In this document: piece after piece, positions 15,906 through 25,625 of the stretch
How positions within the stretch are numbered: the stretch's first letter is position 1
Layout of the letters: each line of letters starts with the position of its first letter
DNA from: Thalassoglobus sp. JC818
GTDB taxonomy: Bacteria > Planctomycetota > Planctomycetia > Planctomycetales > Planctomycetaceae
Direction of reading: 5' to 3'
Length of the DNA: 64,000 nt
NCBI RefSeq assembly: GCF_040717535.1
Contig: NZ_JBFEFI010000004.1
Location: forward strand, 705,813-769,812
Translations under genes and position numbers: made by a program
Notes under the pieces: model-generated
Seen by the model: only the letters and a program-made list of their open reading frames with translations
What the model was told of the DNA's origin: nothing
Databases searched by the model: none

Positions 15906-18077
15906 TCAGCGATACGTTTTGAAGTCACCAGCTTGATAACGTTTCCAGTATTTGAGTAGATCACTTCGCACTGAAGGCGACAGCAGCACCACACCGAGAA
16001 TGTTCGGGAACGCCATACCGAGGATCATCATGTCAGAGAAATCGAGCACGCTTCCCAAATTGACGATGGTCCCGATAAAAACACAGATGACCGCCAGGCA
16101 CTTGTAGATGATTGTGCTTCGGGCTCCGAAGATTGTTTCCCACGCTTTCTCACCGTAGTAACTCCACGAAATGATCGTCGAGTAAGCGAAGAGTGTGACA
16201 GCGATACTCAAGACCATCGGAAACCATGAGATCTCCTCTTTGAATGCTCGGGATGTTAACGCAGCACCTTCCAGACCTTGCTCGACAATCCAGTCGTTGT
16301 TGTCCCAGGCTCCGGTAATCAGAATCACCAAAGCGGTCATCGAACAAACGATGACGGTATCGATAAACGGCCCCAAAAGTGCGACGCAGCCCTCTCGAAC
16401 TGGTTCTTCAGTCTTCGCTGCGCTGTGAGCGATAGCTGCGCTGCCTGCTCCAGCTTCGTTACTGAACGCTGCTCGTTGGACACCCACGACCAGCACTCCA
16501 ATGATTCCGCCACCCATCGCTGCACCTGTAAATGCTTCGGTGAAAATCGAGGCAACCAACTCGGGAACGCGGTCAAGGTGCATCACAATGATGTACAGAC
16601 AAGCGGCCGAATAAATGATGCACATCGTGGGCACAATCTTCGATGCAGCTGCGGCGATTCGCTTGATGCCTCCGAGAATCACAGCTGCCACGAAGAACGC
16701 CAAGACGAGCCCAAAGACGACTTTAAATTGTTGCTCAAACGCCGCCAGTTGATTCTGCAAATCCTGCTTGCGGGCTTGAAGCGATTTCATCTCGCCTTCT
16801 TCCCCAGCAACAGCGGCAGCTTTGATTTGATCGTTCAGCACAGAGAGCTGCTGCAAATCATTCTGTTGAAACATTTGCAGCATCGCACTGCCGGACTGAT
16901 TCGCCTGAAGCATGTTTCCTCCACCAAAACTGGCAAGGATACACATCACTGTGAAGACAAATGCGAGAACGGTTCCGAGAAGCCCCATTCCCTTTTCCTG
17001 AAGTCCGACCTGCAGATAACGCATCGGACCACCGAGGACAGTTCCGTCCGGTTTCACGCTTCGGTACTTTTGCCCCAAAGTACACTCGGTGAACTTGGTA
17101 CACATTCCGAAGATTCCACAGAGCAACATCCAGAAGAAAGCACCCGGTCCGCCGAGTGTCATCGCAATGGTCACCCCGGCGATATTTCCGAGCCCGATCG
17201 TTGCTGAGAGCGCAGACGCCAGCGCCTGGAAGTGAGTCACCTCTCCATCTTCTTCCGGGTTATCGTATTTGCCGCGAACGATATCGACGGCGTGTCGAAA
17301 TCCCCAAACGTTGAAACCTCTCATGTAGAGCGTGAAGAAGACTGCCCCTGCAGCCAGCCAAGCCACGACAATCGGAATCCCTCCGACCGACTCTTTGAAT
17401 AAGTAGGGCTTGCCGGACGAGAACGGTTCGGGATTCTGTTTCAGAAAGCCGAGAGCGTTCCAGTCTTCCGCTTCGGTCGGCGAGATCGTTTGCTCCCCGG
17501 GAAGGTTCCGCTTCTTCATCACGATTCGATAGGCATCGATCGTCGGGTCGAACCGAAAACGACTTCCGTATTTGAATTTGCCCTCCGGTCCATCGAGCTT
17601 GACCGTCACGTACTCGACCGGTTCCCCATTCATCAGACCGTATCGGTAGTATTTTTCTTCGCCATCGATCACGTCACCCGCGATCAATTTCCCCTGAGCA
17701 GCAAGAATCTCGACCTGCGAAGCATCGAGTTCACTCGCATCAAACCCATTGTCTTCTGAAAGCGGACGGAAAGGTGTGTCGGTTCCCCGAACTCGCCAGT
17801 ACACCGCATCGTCTTCAAAAACGAGGTATTCTTTTTCCGTCTTCCCCAGCCGGTAGAACAGCACTGTTTCGATTGCTGTGACTGCATCCTTGAAGATCGA
17901 GTCAACTCGTTCGAAACCGGTCGGAGGCGGGGGATCGTCGACAATCGGAGCGACCGAAGGCAACGGGGGAGATTCAGTCTCGGCCTCGATCTGCGGCCCT
18001 TCTTGAGAAAACAACACGGGGCAAATGACCAGCACAATCAGAACCGATTGTGCGATCAGCCTGGCAGGGAATTTCAT
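15906..18077 (-). CDS. Sodium:alanine (AGCS family) symporter with large N-terminal extension
   Basis: The 723-residue protein (ATG 18077) is about 250 residues longer than usual AGCS members. Residues 1-30 are a signal sequence. Residues about 30-220 are a hydrophilic, probably periplasmic region of unknown fold. The AGCS core begins near residue 225, with the family block ALSATIGLGNIAGVTIAMTL near 290. A second oddity is a charged insertion of about 55 residues (NDLQQLSVLNDQIKAAAVAG and following, near 395-450) predicted to form a coiled coil between membrane helices. The core implies sodium-coupled uptake of alanine or glycine. Confidence 0.88.
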   Translation of the reverse strand: MKFPARLIAQSVLIVLVICPVLFSQEGPQIEAETESPPLPSVAPIVDDPPPPTGFERVDSIFKDAVTAIETVLFYRLGKTEKEYLVFEDDAVYWRVRGTDTPFRPLSEDNGFDASELDASQVEILAAQGKLIAGDVIDGEEKYYRYGLMNGEPVEYVTVKLDGPEGKFKYGSRFRFDPTIDAYRIVMKKRNLPGEQTISPTEAEDWNALGFLKQNPEPFSSGKPYLFKESVGGIPIVVAWLAAGAVFFTLYMRGFNVWGFRHAVDIVRGKYDNPEEDGEVTHFQALASALSATIGLGNIAGVTIAMTLGGPGAFFWMLLCGIFGMCTKFTECTLGQKYRSVKPDGTVLGGPMRYLQVGLQEKGMGLLGTVLAFVFTVMCILASFGGGNMLQANQSGSAMLQMFQQNDLQQLSVLNDQIKAAAVAGEEGEMKSLQARKQDLQNQLAAFEQQFKVVFGLVLAFFVAAVILGGIKRIAAAASKIVPTMCIIYSAACLYIIVMHLDRVPELVASIFTEAFTGAAMGGGIIGVLVVGVQRAAFSNEAGAGSAAIAHSAAKTEEPVREGCVALLGPFIDTVIVCSMTALVILITGAWDNNDWIVEQGLEGAALTSRAFKEEISWFPMVLSIAVTLFAYSTIISWSYYGEKAWETIFGARSTIIYKCLAVICVFIGTIVNLGSVLDFSDMMILGMAFPNILGVVLLSPSVRSDLLKYWKRYQAGDFKTYR

Positions 18078-18411
18078 GGGCAATCTCGTTGGCAAGTTCG
18101 ATCTTCAGGGAGTGGCTGAGTTTAGGTCGATCGCTTATTGAAACTCAATCCCAATGCTTAACACCTTCTTGTCATTCTCTTGACTTCGCAATTCCAAATT
18201 CCGGAAAGTTTCCATGAATCGTTCAATTCAAAATCGATGCATATCCAATCATGAGTAAGTGTCGGACTTACCACCATCAGACTGCTGATTCCGTCTAAGC
18301 GGAATCGGTTCTATCGAACAATCAGCAACTGCAGCCTGAGGCAGGTCTGACAGTCAACCTGCAACGTGGTTATGGATTCGAAAGAAGTGCCCCGTCTGCA
18401 GCGAACACATT
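18078..18411. other. Intergenic region with two small inverted repeats
   Basis: This stretch separates two divergent genes. It contains GTAAGT-N5-ACTTAC at 18255-18271 and GATTCCG-N6-CGGAATC at 18287-18306. Either could be an operator or a small hairpin. Neither is followed by a T run, so terminators are unlikely. Confidence 0.4.
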
Positions 18412-19170
18412 TTGACTCCGGAAGGCTCCAGATTACACTTAGAGAAGTTGCTCGACCCAGCTTTCTCGCCTGATCAGCTTCAACCGTTTGAGGTTGTTGA
18501 TTGTGCGAGGTTGCGAAATCCTGATCGCCGAATGCTCTCCAGAATCATGAGCACAGTGACATCCTTACAACCGCGATACCTGAAACGATTTCGAATGGAA
18601 ATCGATTTTCTGGATGTCACTTTGCCGCGGCCTGATTTGCCCGAAGGATACATGTGGTCAGAGTGGCATCCCTCTCTACTGCATGAGCATGCCCTGGCGA
18701 AGTTTCTCAGCTTCCACAATGAGCTGGACAGTCAAATCTTTCCAGCCCTGAGAACCGCAGCTGGTTGTCGTGACTTGATGCGGTCGATCGCGAATCATCA
18801 GGCATTTCTTCCACAATCAACCTGGTTGATTCGGGCGGCACAGAATGACTTTCGCCCGGAATTCCCTTGTGGAACGATTCAAGGGCTGACCCAAAGCAGC
18901 ACATTGGGTGCGATTCAGAATATCGGGATCATTCCCGAACACCGAGGTTTCGGACTCGGCCGGGCACTCGTCTTGAAGAACTTGCACTGCTTCCGATCGG
19001 TCGGGATGCAGCGAGTCTATCTGGATGTTTCCGCTGAGAATCGACCGGCAGTTGAACTCTACCGGTCGATCGGATTCAGACACGTAAAAACGAGCTACCG
19101 GGAAATCGTGCTGCCGCTTCCAAAGTCGTCGGAGTCGACAGCGACGACGAGCCCACCATCGCCAACTTAA
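18412..19170 (+). CDS. GNAT family N-acetyltransferase
   Basis: The C-terminal half is a GNAT domain: the acetyl-CoA pyrophosphate-binding loop is IIPEHRGFGLGRALV, followed by YLDVSAENRPAVELYRSIGF and a final beta strand. The target of acetylation is unknown. The start is uncertain. The longest frame begins at TTG 18412 (252 residues), while ATG 18532 and ATG 18547 would give about 212 or 207 residues and keep the GNAT domain whole. No start has a strong Shine-Dalgarno. The gene converges on the thioredoxin-like gene. Confidence 0.85.
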   Translation: MTPEGSRLHLEKLLDPAFSPDQLQPFEVVDCARLRNPDRRMLSRIMSTVTSLQPRYLKRFRMEIDFLDVTLPRPDLPEGYMWSEWHPSLLHEHALAKFLSFHNELDSQIFPALRTAAGCRDLMRSIANHQAFLPQSTWLIRAAQNDFRPEFPCGTIQGLTQSSTLGAIQNIGIIPEHRGFGLGRALVLKNLHCFRSVGMQRVYLDVSAENRPAVELYRSIGFRHVKTSYREIVLPLPKSSESTATTSPPSPT

Positions 19171-19226
19171 TTTGCAAGCAGTCTTCGGGAAGAGAATGCT
19201 TCCAGCAAATTCCCGACCAAAGCCAA

Positions 19227-19784
19227 TCAATCTCCGTGGAGATTTCGCAGACGTGTTGATGTGCGAAGCATCCATTGAATGCGTTCAAATTCGTCCAACC
19301 AGTCCTGCACAACTGCGGCTGTCAGTCCATCGGTCGAGACAATTCCAGTGGGGCAAGCTGCACCTGACTGAGAAGCTACGACCGATCGATACTTGGACAA
19401 AGTCCGATCGCCGGCTCGACCGCAGAAGTGTCCATCTTCACTGAGAAAGACGACCGCAGGGACGCGGGCTCCGCCACAGGTTTTTAGATTTTCACTGAGA
19501 TCGGGGGTGTCGTCACGGTCAGCAAAGTGGACACGAATCTTGGGATTCACTTCTGTGAAGCGATCGAAAATCGGACACTGATTGACGCAGTCCCCGCACC
19601 AGGCCCCTGCCATCACGAGGACTTTCATCTCGCGAGTGAATGACTTCAGCAAGTCGGTTTGTGCAGCTGTGAGTTCGACGGACTTCCGAAACTCACTCCA
19701 GCGATGGTTCTGATCGGGAGTTGCGTACCGCTCAAGAAATTGTGAGTACGGAAGTGCTTCTTCAAAAAACTGATTGTAATCCAT
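19227..19784 (-). CDS. Thioredoxin family protein
   Basis: The 185-residue protein has a thioredoxin-like core: KVLVMAGAWCGDCVNQCPIF with a C-x-x-C redox site (CGDC), then a cis-proline region (GGARVPAVVFLSEDG). This is the YbbN/thioredoxin-like group found as single-domain cytoplasmic proteins. The start is ATG 19784, with AGAGAG upstream. A longer frame to 19844 adds 20 residues with no homology support. It follows the aminotransferase gene on the minus strand with a gap of 163 bases. Confidence 0.87.
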   Translation of the reverse strand: MDYNQFFEEALPYSQFLERYATPDQNHRWSEFRKSVELTAAQTDLLKSFTREMKVLVMAGAWCGDCVNQCPIFDRFTEVNPKIRVHFADRDDTPDLSENLKTCGGARVPAVVFLSEDGHFCGRAGDRTLSKYRSVVASQSGAACPTGIVSTDGLTAAVVQDWLDEFERIQWMLRTSTRLRNLHGD

Positions 19785-19947
19785 GACGCGCGAAACTCTC
19801 TTAAGCCAGTTGCTGTTAAGCAAGAGATAGACAGACGAGCACACAGATTGAGGCCATTGACATGGTCTTCACGCACTCGTTTTGGTTCGATAAATGCCAC
19901 GTTCGCTCGTGCGAATCGCTGCAAACTTGAGATGAAGAAAACCCTGA

Positions 19948-21111
19948 TCAGGGTTGAGACAGTATCCTCGCGTGTCGCGTCAACTTGTCAAGTGCGAGGA
20001 AAAACTGCTGGGCTGCGGGAGCTGCTCCCAATAGGAACGGATGGTGCAAAACCACGATTTGCTCGTGCGCTCGATCGGCGACAGGCAATTCCTCGACACA
20101 TTGAAAACGCCGCTTGGAGTGAATTCGGTGCAGAGCGGGAAACCCCACGTCGATGGGGATTCCTTCTGCTTTCATCGCTTCGCAAAACTGCTCACGAGAC
20201 ATGCCTTCAAACTGTTGAGAGTCGTACCAGAACCCGAGTTTGTAGTAGTCAGCGACTGCGTTCTCTCGACAGCTGAATGGCTTGAGCCCTTGGTGCTTCG
20301 TTGCTCCGCGACGAATTGCATCGACACACTCCTGACGTTGGCGATGACGTTGAGAAAGAGAGTCGTATTGCGGGCCGAGAACCGCAGCTTGCATCTCGGA
20401 AAGAGGATAAGCGAGGTTCCCCCGCTGGCAATAGGTTTTGATTCGCTGCGCGATGTCGTCGCGGTTGGTCAGGACAGCACCGCCACGGCCGGAAGTGAGC
20501 AGTTTGCTTCCGCCGAAGCTGAGAATCGAGACGTCCGCTTGTGAACCGACGACTGTGCTGCCATCGCAAGCACAGCTCGACAATTGACAACAATCCTCGA
20601 TCACTGCAATTTCCAACTCTTCTGCAATGCTCCTCACTCGCGACAAGTCGACGAGTCCGCCGTGCAAGTGCGAGACGATGATCGCTTTCGTGTTGTCCGT
20701 TGCTGCGGCCGCTATTTTCTCGACATCCAACTGTCCGTCAGCTTCATCGATATCGATCAGAATCGGGATGGCTTCCAGTTGCACCACGTTGACGAAGTTG
20801 GCTTTGAAGTCATAGGCAGACATCAACACGTGATCGCCGGGCGCGACTCTTAACCCACGCAGTGCCAATTCCATCGCCACGGTTCCACTCGAAACCAGTT
20901 GCATGTTCGTCAGCTGGTACAAAGACCTCAGTCGGTCTTCGAGCTCAGTGACATACTCCCCGTGATAGCGGCCCCAATCTCCGCTCTTGATCAATTCGCT
21001 AAACCGTTGCTGCAACGCTTCATCACAAATCGGCCATTCCGAAGTCTCGCTGGAACAGACCGGAGTTCCGCCGAGGAGAGCCGGAAGGTCAGGATCGTTG
21101 GAAGTTGCCAT
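19948..21111 (-). CDS. DegT/DnrJ/EryC1/StrS-type PLP aminotransferase
   Basis: The 387-residue protein shows the family blocks: LVSSGTVAMELALRGL near residue 77, VIEDCCQLSSCACDG near 170, and FGGSKLLTSGRGGAVLTN with the PLP-binding lysine near 203. These enzymes aminate keto-sugars or similar compounds, often for surface polysaccharides or antibiotics. The start codon lies 31 bases after the stop of the FtsK/SpoIIIE-type gene, so the two are likely co-transcribed. The reason for that pairing is not evident. Confidence 0.9.
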   Translation of the reverse strand: MATSNDPDLPALLGGTPVCSSETSEWPICDEALQQRFSELIKSGDWGRYHGEYVTELEDRLRSLYQLTNMQLVSSGTVAMELALRGLRVAPGDHVLMSAYDFKANFVNVVQLEAIPILIDIDEADGQLDVEKIAAAATDNTKAIIVSHLHGGLVDLSRVRSIAEELEIAVIEDCCQLSSCACDGSTVVGSQADVSILSFGGSKLLTSGRGGAVLTNRDDIAQRIKTYCQRGNLAYPLSEMQAAVLGPQYDSLSQRHRQRQECVDAIRRGATKHQGLKPFSCRENAVADYYKLGFWYDSQQFEGMSREQFCEAMKAEGIPIDVGFPALHRIHSKRRFQCVEELPVADRAHEQIVVLHHPFLLGAAPAAQQFFLALDKLTRHARILSQP

Positions 21112-21142
21112 AGCGAAGAAAGCTCGTTGCGGTCAGCGACAC

Positions 21143-24100
21143 TTACGAAATCGTGAACTCTTCGAGGTCCGTGGCAAAACCAGCTTCCCCTCCGGACCGC
21201 ATAAGATTTCCGAACTCATTGAGAAATTCCGTACCCGGAACTCCGTAGGGGCGGAATTTTTCTGCTTCACCGGTCTCTTCGCGATAGAGCAGGGCTCGGT
21301 GGGTTCCCAGTCTGGAAGCAGCCGGACTATCGATCAAGTGGCTCGAGTCGGCCGCGTTCATTTGAAAGACGATTCTCTGTTCAAGCTCTTTCAGATTCTG
21401 TCGACTGAACCAGCGGTCCACGTTATTTCGAGAGTCACACCAGATGATCAAGTGAATCGCGTGTAGCGGACCTTCAGCGAGAAGTTCTGCGAACATCTGG
21501 GCTGGGGTCAAAGTCGTTGGTTCCGAGGAGCCTCCGAAACTTCCTAAACCAAAGTCGTCGTCTGCTTTCTTTAGGTCACGGAACTTGGAGAGGTCGCTGA
21601 TGATGACCACGACTGGATCATGGTGATCAGTCTCTGCTTGCATTCTCGATTGCAGCGTGGCGTGAATCTTGCCGATTTGCTGGCTTGCTTCGCGAGGAGA
21701 AACAATCGTCACGGGACAAGGGATTGTCGACTGAAACGACTTCCACAGTTCCGAGTCGTCGCTGCCGACCGAACTGCCGTCCAACACGATGAAAGAGTCA
21801 AGGCGTTCTTCGTTTTGATGTTGTGAATCGCTTCCTTCGACCTCATTCTCGCCGTCCGAAGTCTCGGCATTCTCAGGTTCGAAGTGCTCCTGGCCGGACG
21901 TAACTTCCACTGGTGAAGTTGATGCAACAAAGCTTAATGCTGACGCGTGAAGGACTCCCATCGCTGCTTCGGAATCTTGGCCGACGACGAGCAGATTTCT
22001 TCCACTGTGTCGATCCAGAGAAACCACGGAAGGAGGTTTAATCTCAACAGCATCCCCAAGCCAAACTCTCGGTGCTCTCAGTGGTTCGCTGCGATCTCGC
22101 CACTCTTCTGCGAGTCGACGCAGCTGTTTGTTGCGTTTCAGATCTGATGGGATATTGCCCTCGAAGACAATCGCTGGCTCTGCTTCGACCCCCGAACGCG
22201 ATGCTCTCTTTTCGATATCAGCCAGCCAGTCCGAACGTTGTTCGTCTGAGATCCATGCAATTTGGAATGGATGATTGCCTTCCATCATTCCGTTGGCGTC
22301 ATTGTAGATTGCTTCGCCGGGACGTGTGAGGAGTCGAGCTGCGGTATTTTCTTCGCTGAGAATTAAATGTGCGTCGGCGTCACTGCACTGCAGTGCCACT
22401 CGCACAGCAACCTGCCCCAACGTTGTTCGGGCGAGGGAGTATGCTCCGCCGAGCGTCTGCGATCCGAGGATCACGTGAATCCCAAATGCCCGACCCTGAC
22501 GAACAAGCCGATCCAAAAGCAGAGCCGCCGACTGACTGATGCGGTCGTCTTCGATGAAGAACTCCTGAAACTCATCGACGACCAGCAAGACGCGCGGCAG
22601 AGGCTGATCTGGATTTGCATCGCGATAACCTGCGATGTCCTGAACGCCTTCGCGACGGAACAACTCTCCGCGTTCTTGAAGCATCTCGTCGAGACGCTGC
22701 AGTGCACTGACTCCAAATTCCCGATCACTCTCAATCGCGATCACACGAGCATGCGGAAGCTGGAATGATGCGTAGTCTTTGAACTCCACACCCTTCTTGA
22801 AGTCGATGAGGAAGAAGTTGACTTCGTCTGGACCGTAGTACAGTGCGAGATTTGTAATGAGGATGTGGAGGAAGGTCGACTTTCCAGAACCGGTTTTCCC
22901 TGCAACAAGCATGTGCTGAGAAGTTCCGCGTCCGAGTTTCATGGTTTGCAGCTTAGTGGCACCAGCACGCCCCAAAGGAATTTCCAGTTCTCTCCTCGAA
23001 TCTTTCGACCAAAGTTCGCTCGATTGTGGAGCGATTCGATCGAATGAGACTTCGACTTTTCGAGCATCCTTCGATGCTTCGCCGACCATTTTGACGATCG
23101 ATGTAAACTCATCCGGTGTAGGAGGCGATTGTATGCGAATCGGCCAGCGAGAGAGAATCTGTTCATTCGGATGGAAGTGTTCGTCTTTCCATTCGAATGA
23201 AGTCATGTGCGGCAAAATGTCTTCGATGTCGAACTGATTCGGCATCGCTTTAGTCGGGTCGAGATTGAGAAGCGTATAAACACCACATCTCGGTCCGCTG
23301 TTCACGATGCTGACGAGACGTCTCGCCGCAATCTCGCTGAACTTTGCGGGGAAGTCGGCGATCACCAGAAAGTGGTACGGTTCTGCAACTTCCCCGGCCG
23401 ATTGATTGTATTCCTCGATCGTTTGAAATTCGTTCCGCAAGTACGTTTGGAAAACGTTCTCCATATGCTCGGTCAGATCGGCGAGGCGCTGTTCAATCTG
23501 CCCGCTCTCGGTCCAGATTCGATTCGTCACCATCAGCTCATCGTAGTCGCTGAGGTGCATGAAGCCGCCGAATGTTTCCCCGAGGCGAATGGGGTCGATC
23601 AACGTAAATCGCAACTTTCCAGGCGGGATCTGCAACAGCAATCGAAGCATCATCGTTTGCAGTGCATCGAGCGCCTGCATTCGTGCTTCCGGAGTTGGCG
23701 AAAGAAACAAGGTCGACGCATTTCCGGGGAACTCCACAATGGCTGGAACTTCGAACTGAGTCGTCCGCGGAGCCAAACGGATATCCTCCGAAACGGCGAC
23801 CGGCCATTCCTGAAGATCAACCTGCAGACCGCCTAAGCGGATGCCTCTTGGCAGCTGCGAACTCGGAGACCACTGTTCTGGGTTCGACGTCTTCGACCAG
23901 TCGAGATTTGTCGCCTGATCTTCAGACCCAATGGCTGAGATCGCGGTTTGGAAGAGTTTGGCCGACTCTTCCCATTCCGTTTTCAGCTGCATCCATTGCT
24001 CAGTTTGTGAGCGCACCTGTTCACTTTGAAGCGCTTGAAGCTCGGCTTCCTTCTGTTCGATCTTCGAGAGTGAACTCTCGTTGAGTTCCTGAAGCTGACG

Positions 24101-25231
24101 GTCGAAGCCTTCCTGAATCGCTTGGACTTTTGCTTCGTGATCCGCGGTGAGTTCGGTTTCTTCTGCTTCGAACCTGCGTTTTTCGTCAGTCAGACGTTCC
24201 TCGTTGGACCGCTCAATCTCGAAGAGTCGTTGCCGATGTGCTTCTTCGTAACGATTCAGCGCAGCCTGACGTTCGCATTCGATTTTCTTCTGAAGAGCCG
24301 CTGTCTTCTTGGTGAGCTTTGCCAAGTCCTTCTGCGAGTAACTGTCAAACCTCGATCGATAGAATTTCGCATGTTCGATCGATTCGCTGATGAGGGCAAT
24401 CAGATTTGAGCGTTGAGTTGTGGCAATCAGGAAAAACAGTCCAAAGACCACGAGCCCAGCGACCGCACCGACTGCTGTCGAGACACCAATCCAACTCGAT
24501 TGCATGCGAGGGCCAGTGATGTCGGCAATCATCGGATCGGCAAATTGAAAGACGAGACCCGAGAACAGAGCCATCAGTCCGATCAGCGAGATCAATGCCG
24601 GGAATCCGGTGAAGACTTTGGCCAGCACCAGCTTATCGAACCGTCGAATGAGTTGATCTGTGCGGCCAATCTCTTCTTGAAACCTGTCGACTGCTTCGGA
24701 TCGATCCTTGACATCTCTTTCGGGTGGGTCTGCTGGCGGGGTTTTCTTCCGAGTTGAGCGAAGAATCCGATCGAAGCGTTCTTTCGTAGAGGAAAGAACC
24801 GCATCTTGTTCAACAAGCGTTCGATCGATCGATTGAGTAGCCTTCTCCAACTCCCGCTGTGGACTTCCTTCGCTGTCATCGTCCAGGACCGACTCGACAA
24901 CCCATTCGCTATCCTCACGTTGTCGTTCGACCGATTTCGAGGCGCGGTCCGTTTCAGTCTGGATGTTCTTCACGATGGAGTTGTGAAGACCTCGGATCTC
25001 AGACCGCTTCTGTTCGAAAATCTGTGTGAGTTCAGTCAGCGATGAGTTGCGAGATGATTCGAGTTCGCCCTGTTTGGATTGATATTCTTCCCGCAGAAAG
25101 GCCAGTTGATTCTGGAGTTCTCTTTGACGTGTGCTCGGTGCCGTTATGGATTGCTGCAGCTGTTCTTCACGATCGTGACGCAGCTGCGCATCGTGTTGAA
25201 ACTGTTCGAACAGGTCGCCGAATTCCGACAT
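21143..25231 (-). CDS. Coiled-coil membrane-anchored FtsK/SpoIIIE-type ATPase
   Basis: The protein has about 1362 residues (ATG 25231; an in-frame GTG lies 9 bases upstream). Order of parts: coiled coil to about residue 200; two membrane helices (about 205-230 and 245-272); a second coiled coil (about 300-430); a degenerate FtsK-like domain (about 460-700, no P-loop); then an intact FtsK/SpoIIIE domain with Walker A VAGKTGSGKST near 780 and Walker B LLVVDEFQEFF near 900. A last degenerate domain contains NLLVVGQDSEAAMG in place of a P-loop. Three ATPase-like modules with one intact resemble EssC/EccC of type VII secretion, but no WXG100 gene is nearby. There is no gamma DNA-reading domain. 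The role is unknown. Confidence 0.85.
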   Translation of the reverse strand: MSEFGDLFEQFQHDAQLRHDREEQLQQSITAPSTRQRELQNQLAFLREEYQSKQGELESSRNSSLTELTQIFEQKRSEIRGLHNSIVKNIQTETDRASKSVERQREDSEWVVESVLDDDSEGSPQRELEKATQSIDRTLVEQDAVLSSTKERFDRILRSTRKKTPPADPPERDVKDRSEAVDRFQEEIGRTDQLIRRFDKLVLAKVFTGFPALISLIGLMALFSGLVFQFADPMIADITGPRMQSSWIGVSTAVGAVAGLVVFGLFFLIATTQRSNLIALISESIEHAKFYRSRFDSYSQKDLAKLTKKTAALQKKIECERQAALNRYEEAHRQRLFEIERSNEERLTDEKRRFEAEETELTADHEAKVQAIQEGFDRQLQELNESSLSKIEQKEAELQALQSEQVRSQTEQWMQLKTEWEESAKLFQTAISAIGSEDQATNLDWSKTSNPEQWSPSSQLPRGIRLGGLQVDLQEWPVAVSEDIRLAPRTTQFEVPAIVEFPGNASTLFLSPTPEARMQALDALQTMMLRLLLQIPPGKLRFTLIDPIRLGETFGGFMHLSDYDELMVTNRIWTESGQIEQRLADLTEHMENVFQTYLRNEFQTIEEYNQSAGEVAEPYHFLVIADFPAKFSEIAARRLVSIVNSGPRCGVYTLLNLDPTKAMPNQFDIEDILPHMTSFEWKDEHFHPNEQILSRWPIRIQSPPTPDEFTSIVKMVGEASKDARKVEVSFDRIAPQSSELWSKDSRRELEIPLGRAGATKLQTMKLGRGTSQHMLVAGKTGSGKSTFLHILITNLALYYGPDEVNFFLIDFKKGVEFKDYASFQLPHARVIAIESDREFGVSALQRLDEMLQERGELFRREGVQDIAGYRDANPDQPLPRVLLVVDEFQEFFIEDDRISQSAALLLDRLVRQGRAFGIHVILGSQTLGGAYSLARTTLGQVAVRVALQCSDADAHLILSEENTAARLLTRPGEAIYNDANGMMEGNHPFQIAWISDEQRSDWLADIEKRASRSGVEAEPAIVFEGNIPSDLKRNKQLRRLAEEWRDRSEPLRAPRVWLGDAVEIKPPSVVSLDRHSGRNLLVVGQDSEAAMGVLHASALSFVASTSPVEVTSGQEHFEPENAETSDGENEVEGSDSQHQNEERLDSFIVLDGSSVGSDDSELWKSFQSTIPCPVTIVSPREASQQIGKIHATLQSRMQAETDHHDPVVVIISDLSKFRDLKKADDDFGLGSFGGSSEPTTLTPAQMFAELLAEGPLHAIHLIIWCDSRNNVDRWFSRQNLKELEQRIVFQMNAADSSHLIDSPAASRLGTHRALLYREETGEAEKFRPYGVPGTEFLNEFGNLMRSGGEAGFATDLEEFTIS

Positions 25232-25623
25232 GAACTTCACCGTATCAAGTCAAAGGATCACAGCGCCGTCCGACAGTCTCGGAAGAGATTGTGTCGATAG
25301 GCGCATGTTCAATAAAACGGGCCAGCGATCAATCAGTCAACCATACAAAAAAGAAACGGTCGAGACACGATGTTCTCGACCGTTTCGGAGTGTTCTTAAA
25401 TCAATTGAAGCGATCGTGTGAATCACTCCAACAAATCAGGGACGAATTCAGAGTTCGCTGCTCCCCAGTCATCGGACTGGATTCGTTCGAAGCAGTGCAC
25501 CGAATCAGTGCCCCGGTTCACTCGATTGCGTTTGTCAGGAGTTCGTCTGAGGGACGATCTTGAGACTGATGAAATCGTTCACAAGATCACTCAATCCAAA
25601 CAGAGCCAGTCGCTTGACTGGCT
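25232..25623. other. Intergenic region between DksA-like gene and FtsK-type gene
   Basis: About 390 bases with no convincing gene. It holds two minus-strand hairpin terminators (listed separately), one at each side of a stretch of about 215 bases. The FtsK-type gene promoter must lie within 25232-25345. Confidence 0.6.
25345..25386 (-). terminator. Strong minus-strand terminator, apparently without its own gene
   Basis: A 12-bp stem (GAAACGGTCGAG at 25353-25364 with CTCGACCGTTTC at 25375-25386), read on the minus strand, is followed by TTTTTTGT. The DksA-like gene upstream already has a hairpin at its stop codon, so this second terminator may serve read-through or an unannotated small RNA. 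Confidence 0.8.
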
Positions 25624-25625
25624 CT
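25602..25625 (-). terminator. Hairpin at the stop codon of the DksA-like gene
   Basis: AGAGCCAGTC and GACTGGCTCT form a 10-bp stem with a 4-base loop, overlapping the TAG stop at 25624-25626. The downstream minus-strand sequence GTTTGGATT is only weakly T-rich, so termination may be partial. Confidence 0.6.

Noticed and set aside
16278..17207. 309-codon open frame on the plus strand opposite the AGCS symporter
   Set aside because: It lies wholly within the symporter gene on the other strand, has no recognisable domain, and its composition (rich in His, Ser, Cys, Arg) is typical of a shadow frame.
21143..25231. Type VII secretion locus
   Set aside because: The ATPase arrangement is similar to EssC/EccC, but no WXG100, EccB, EccD or EccE-like gene lies near, so the system cannot be claimed.
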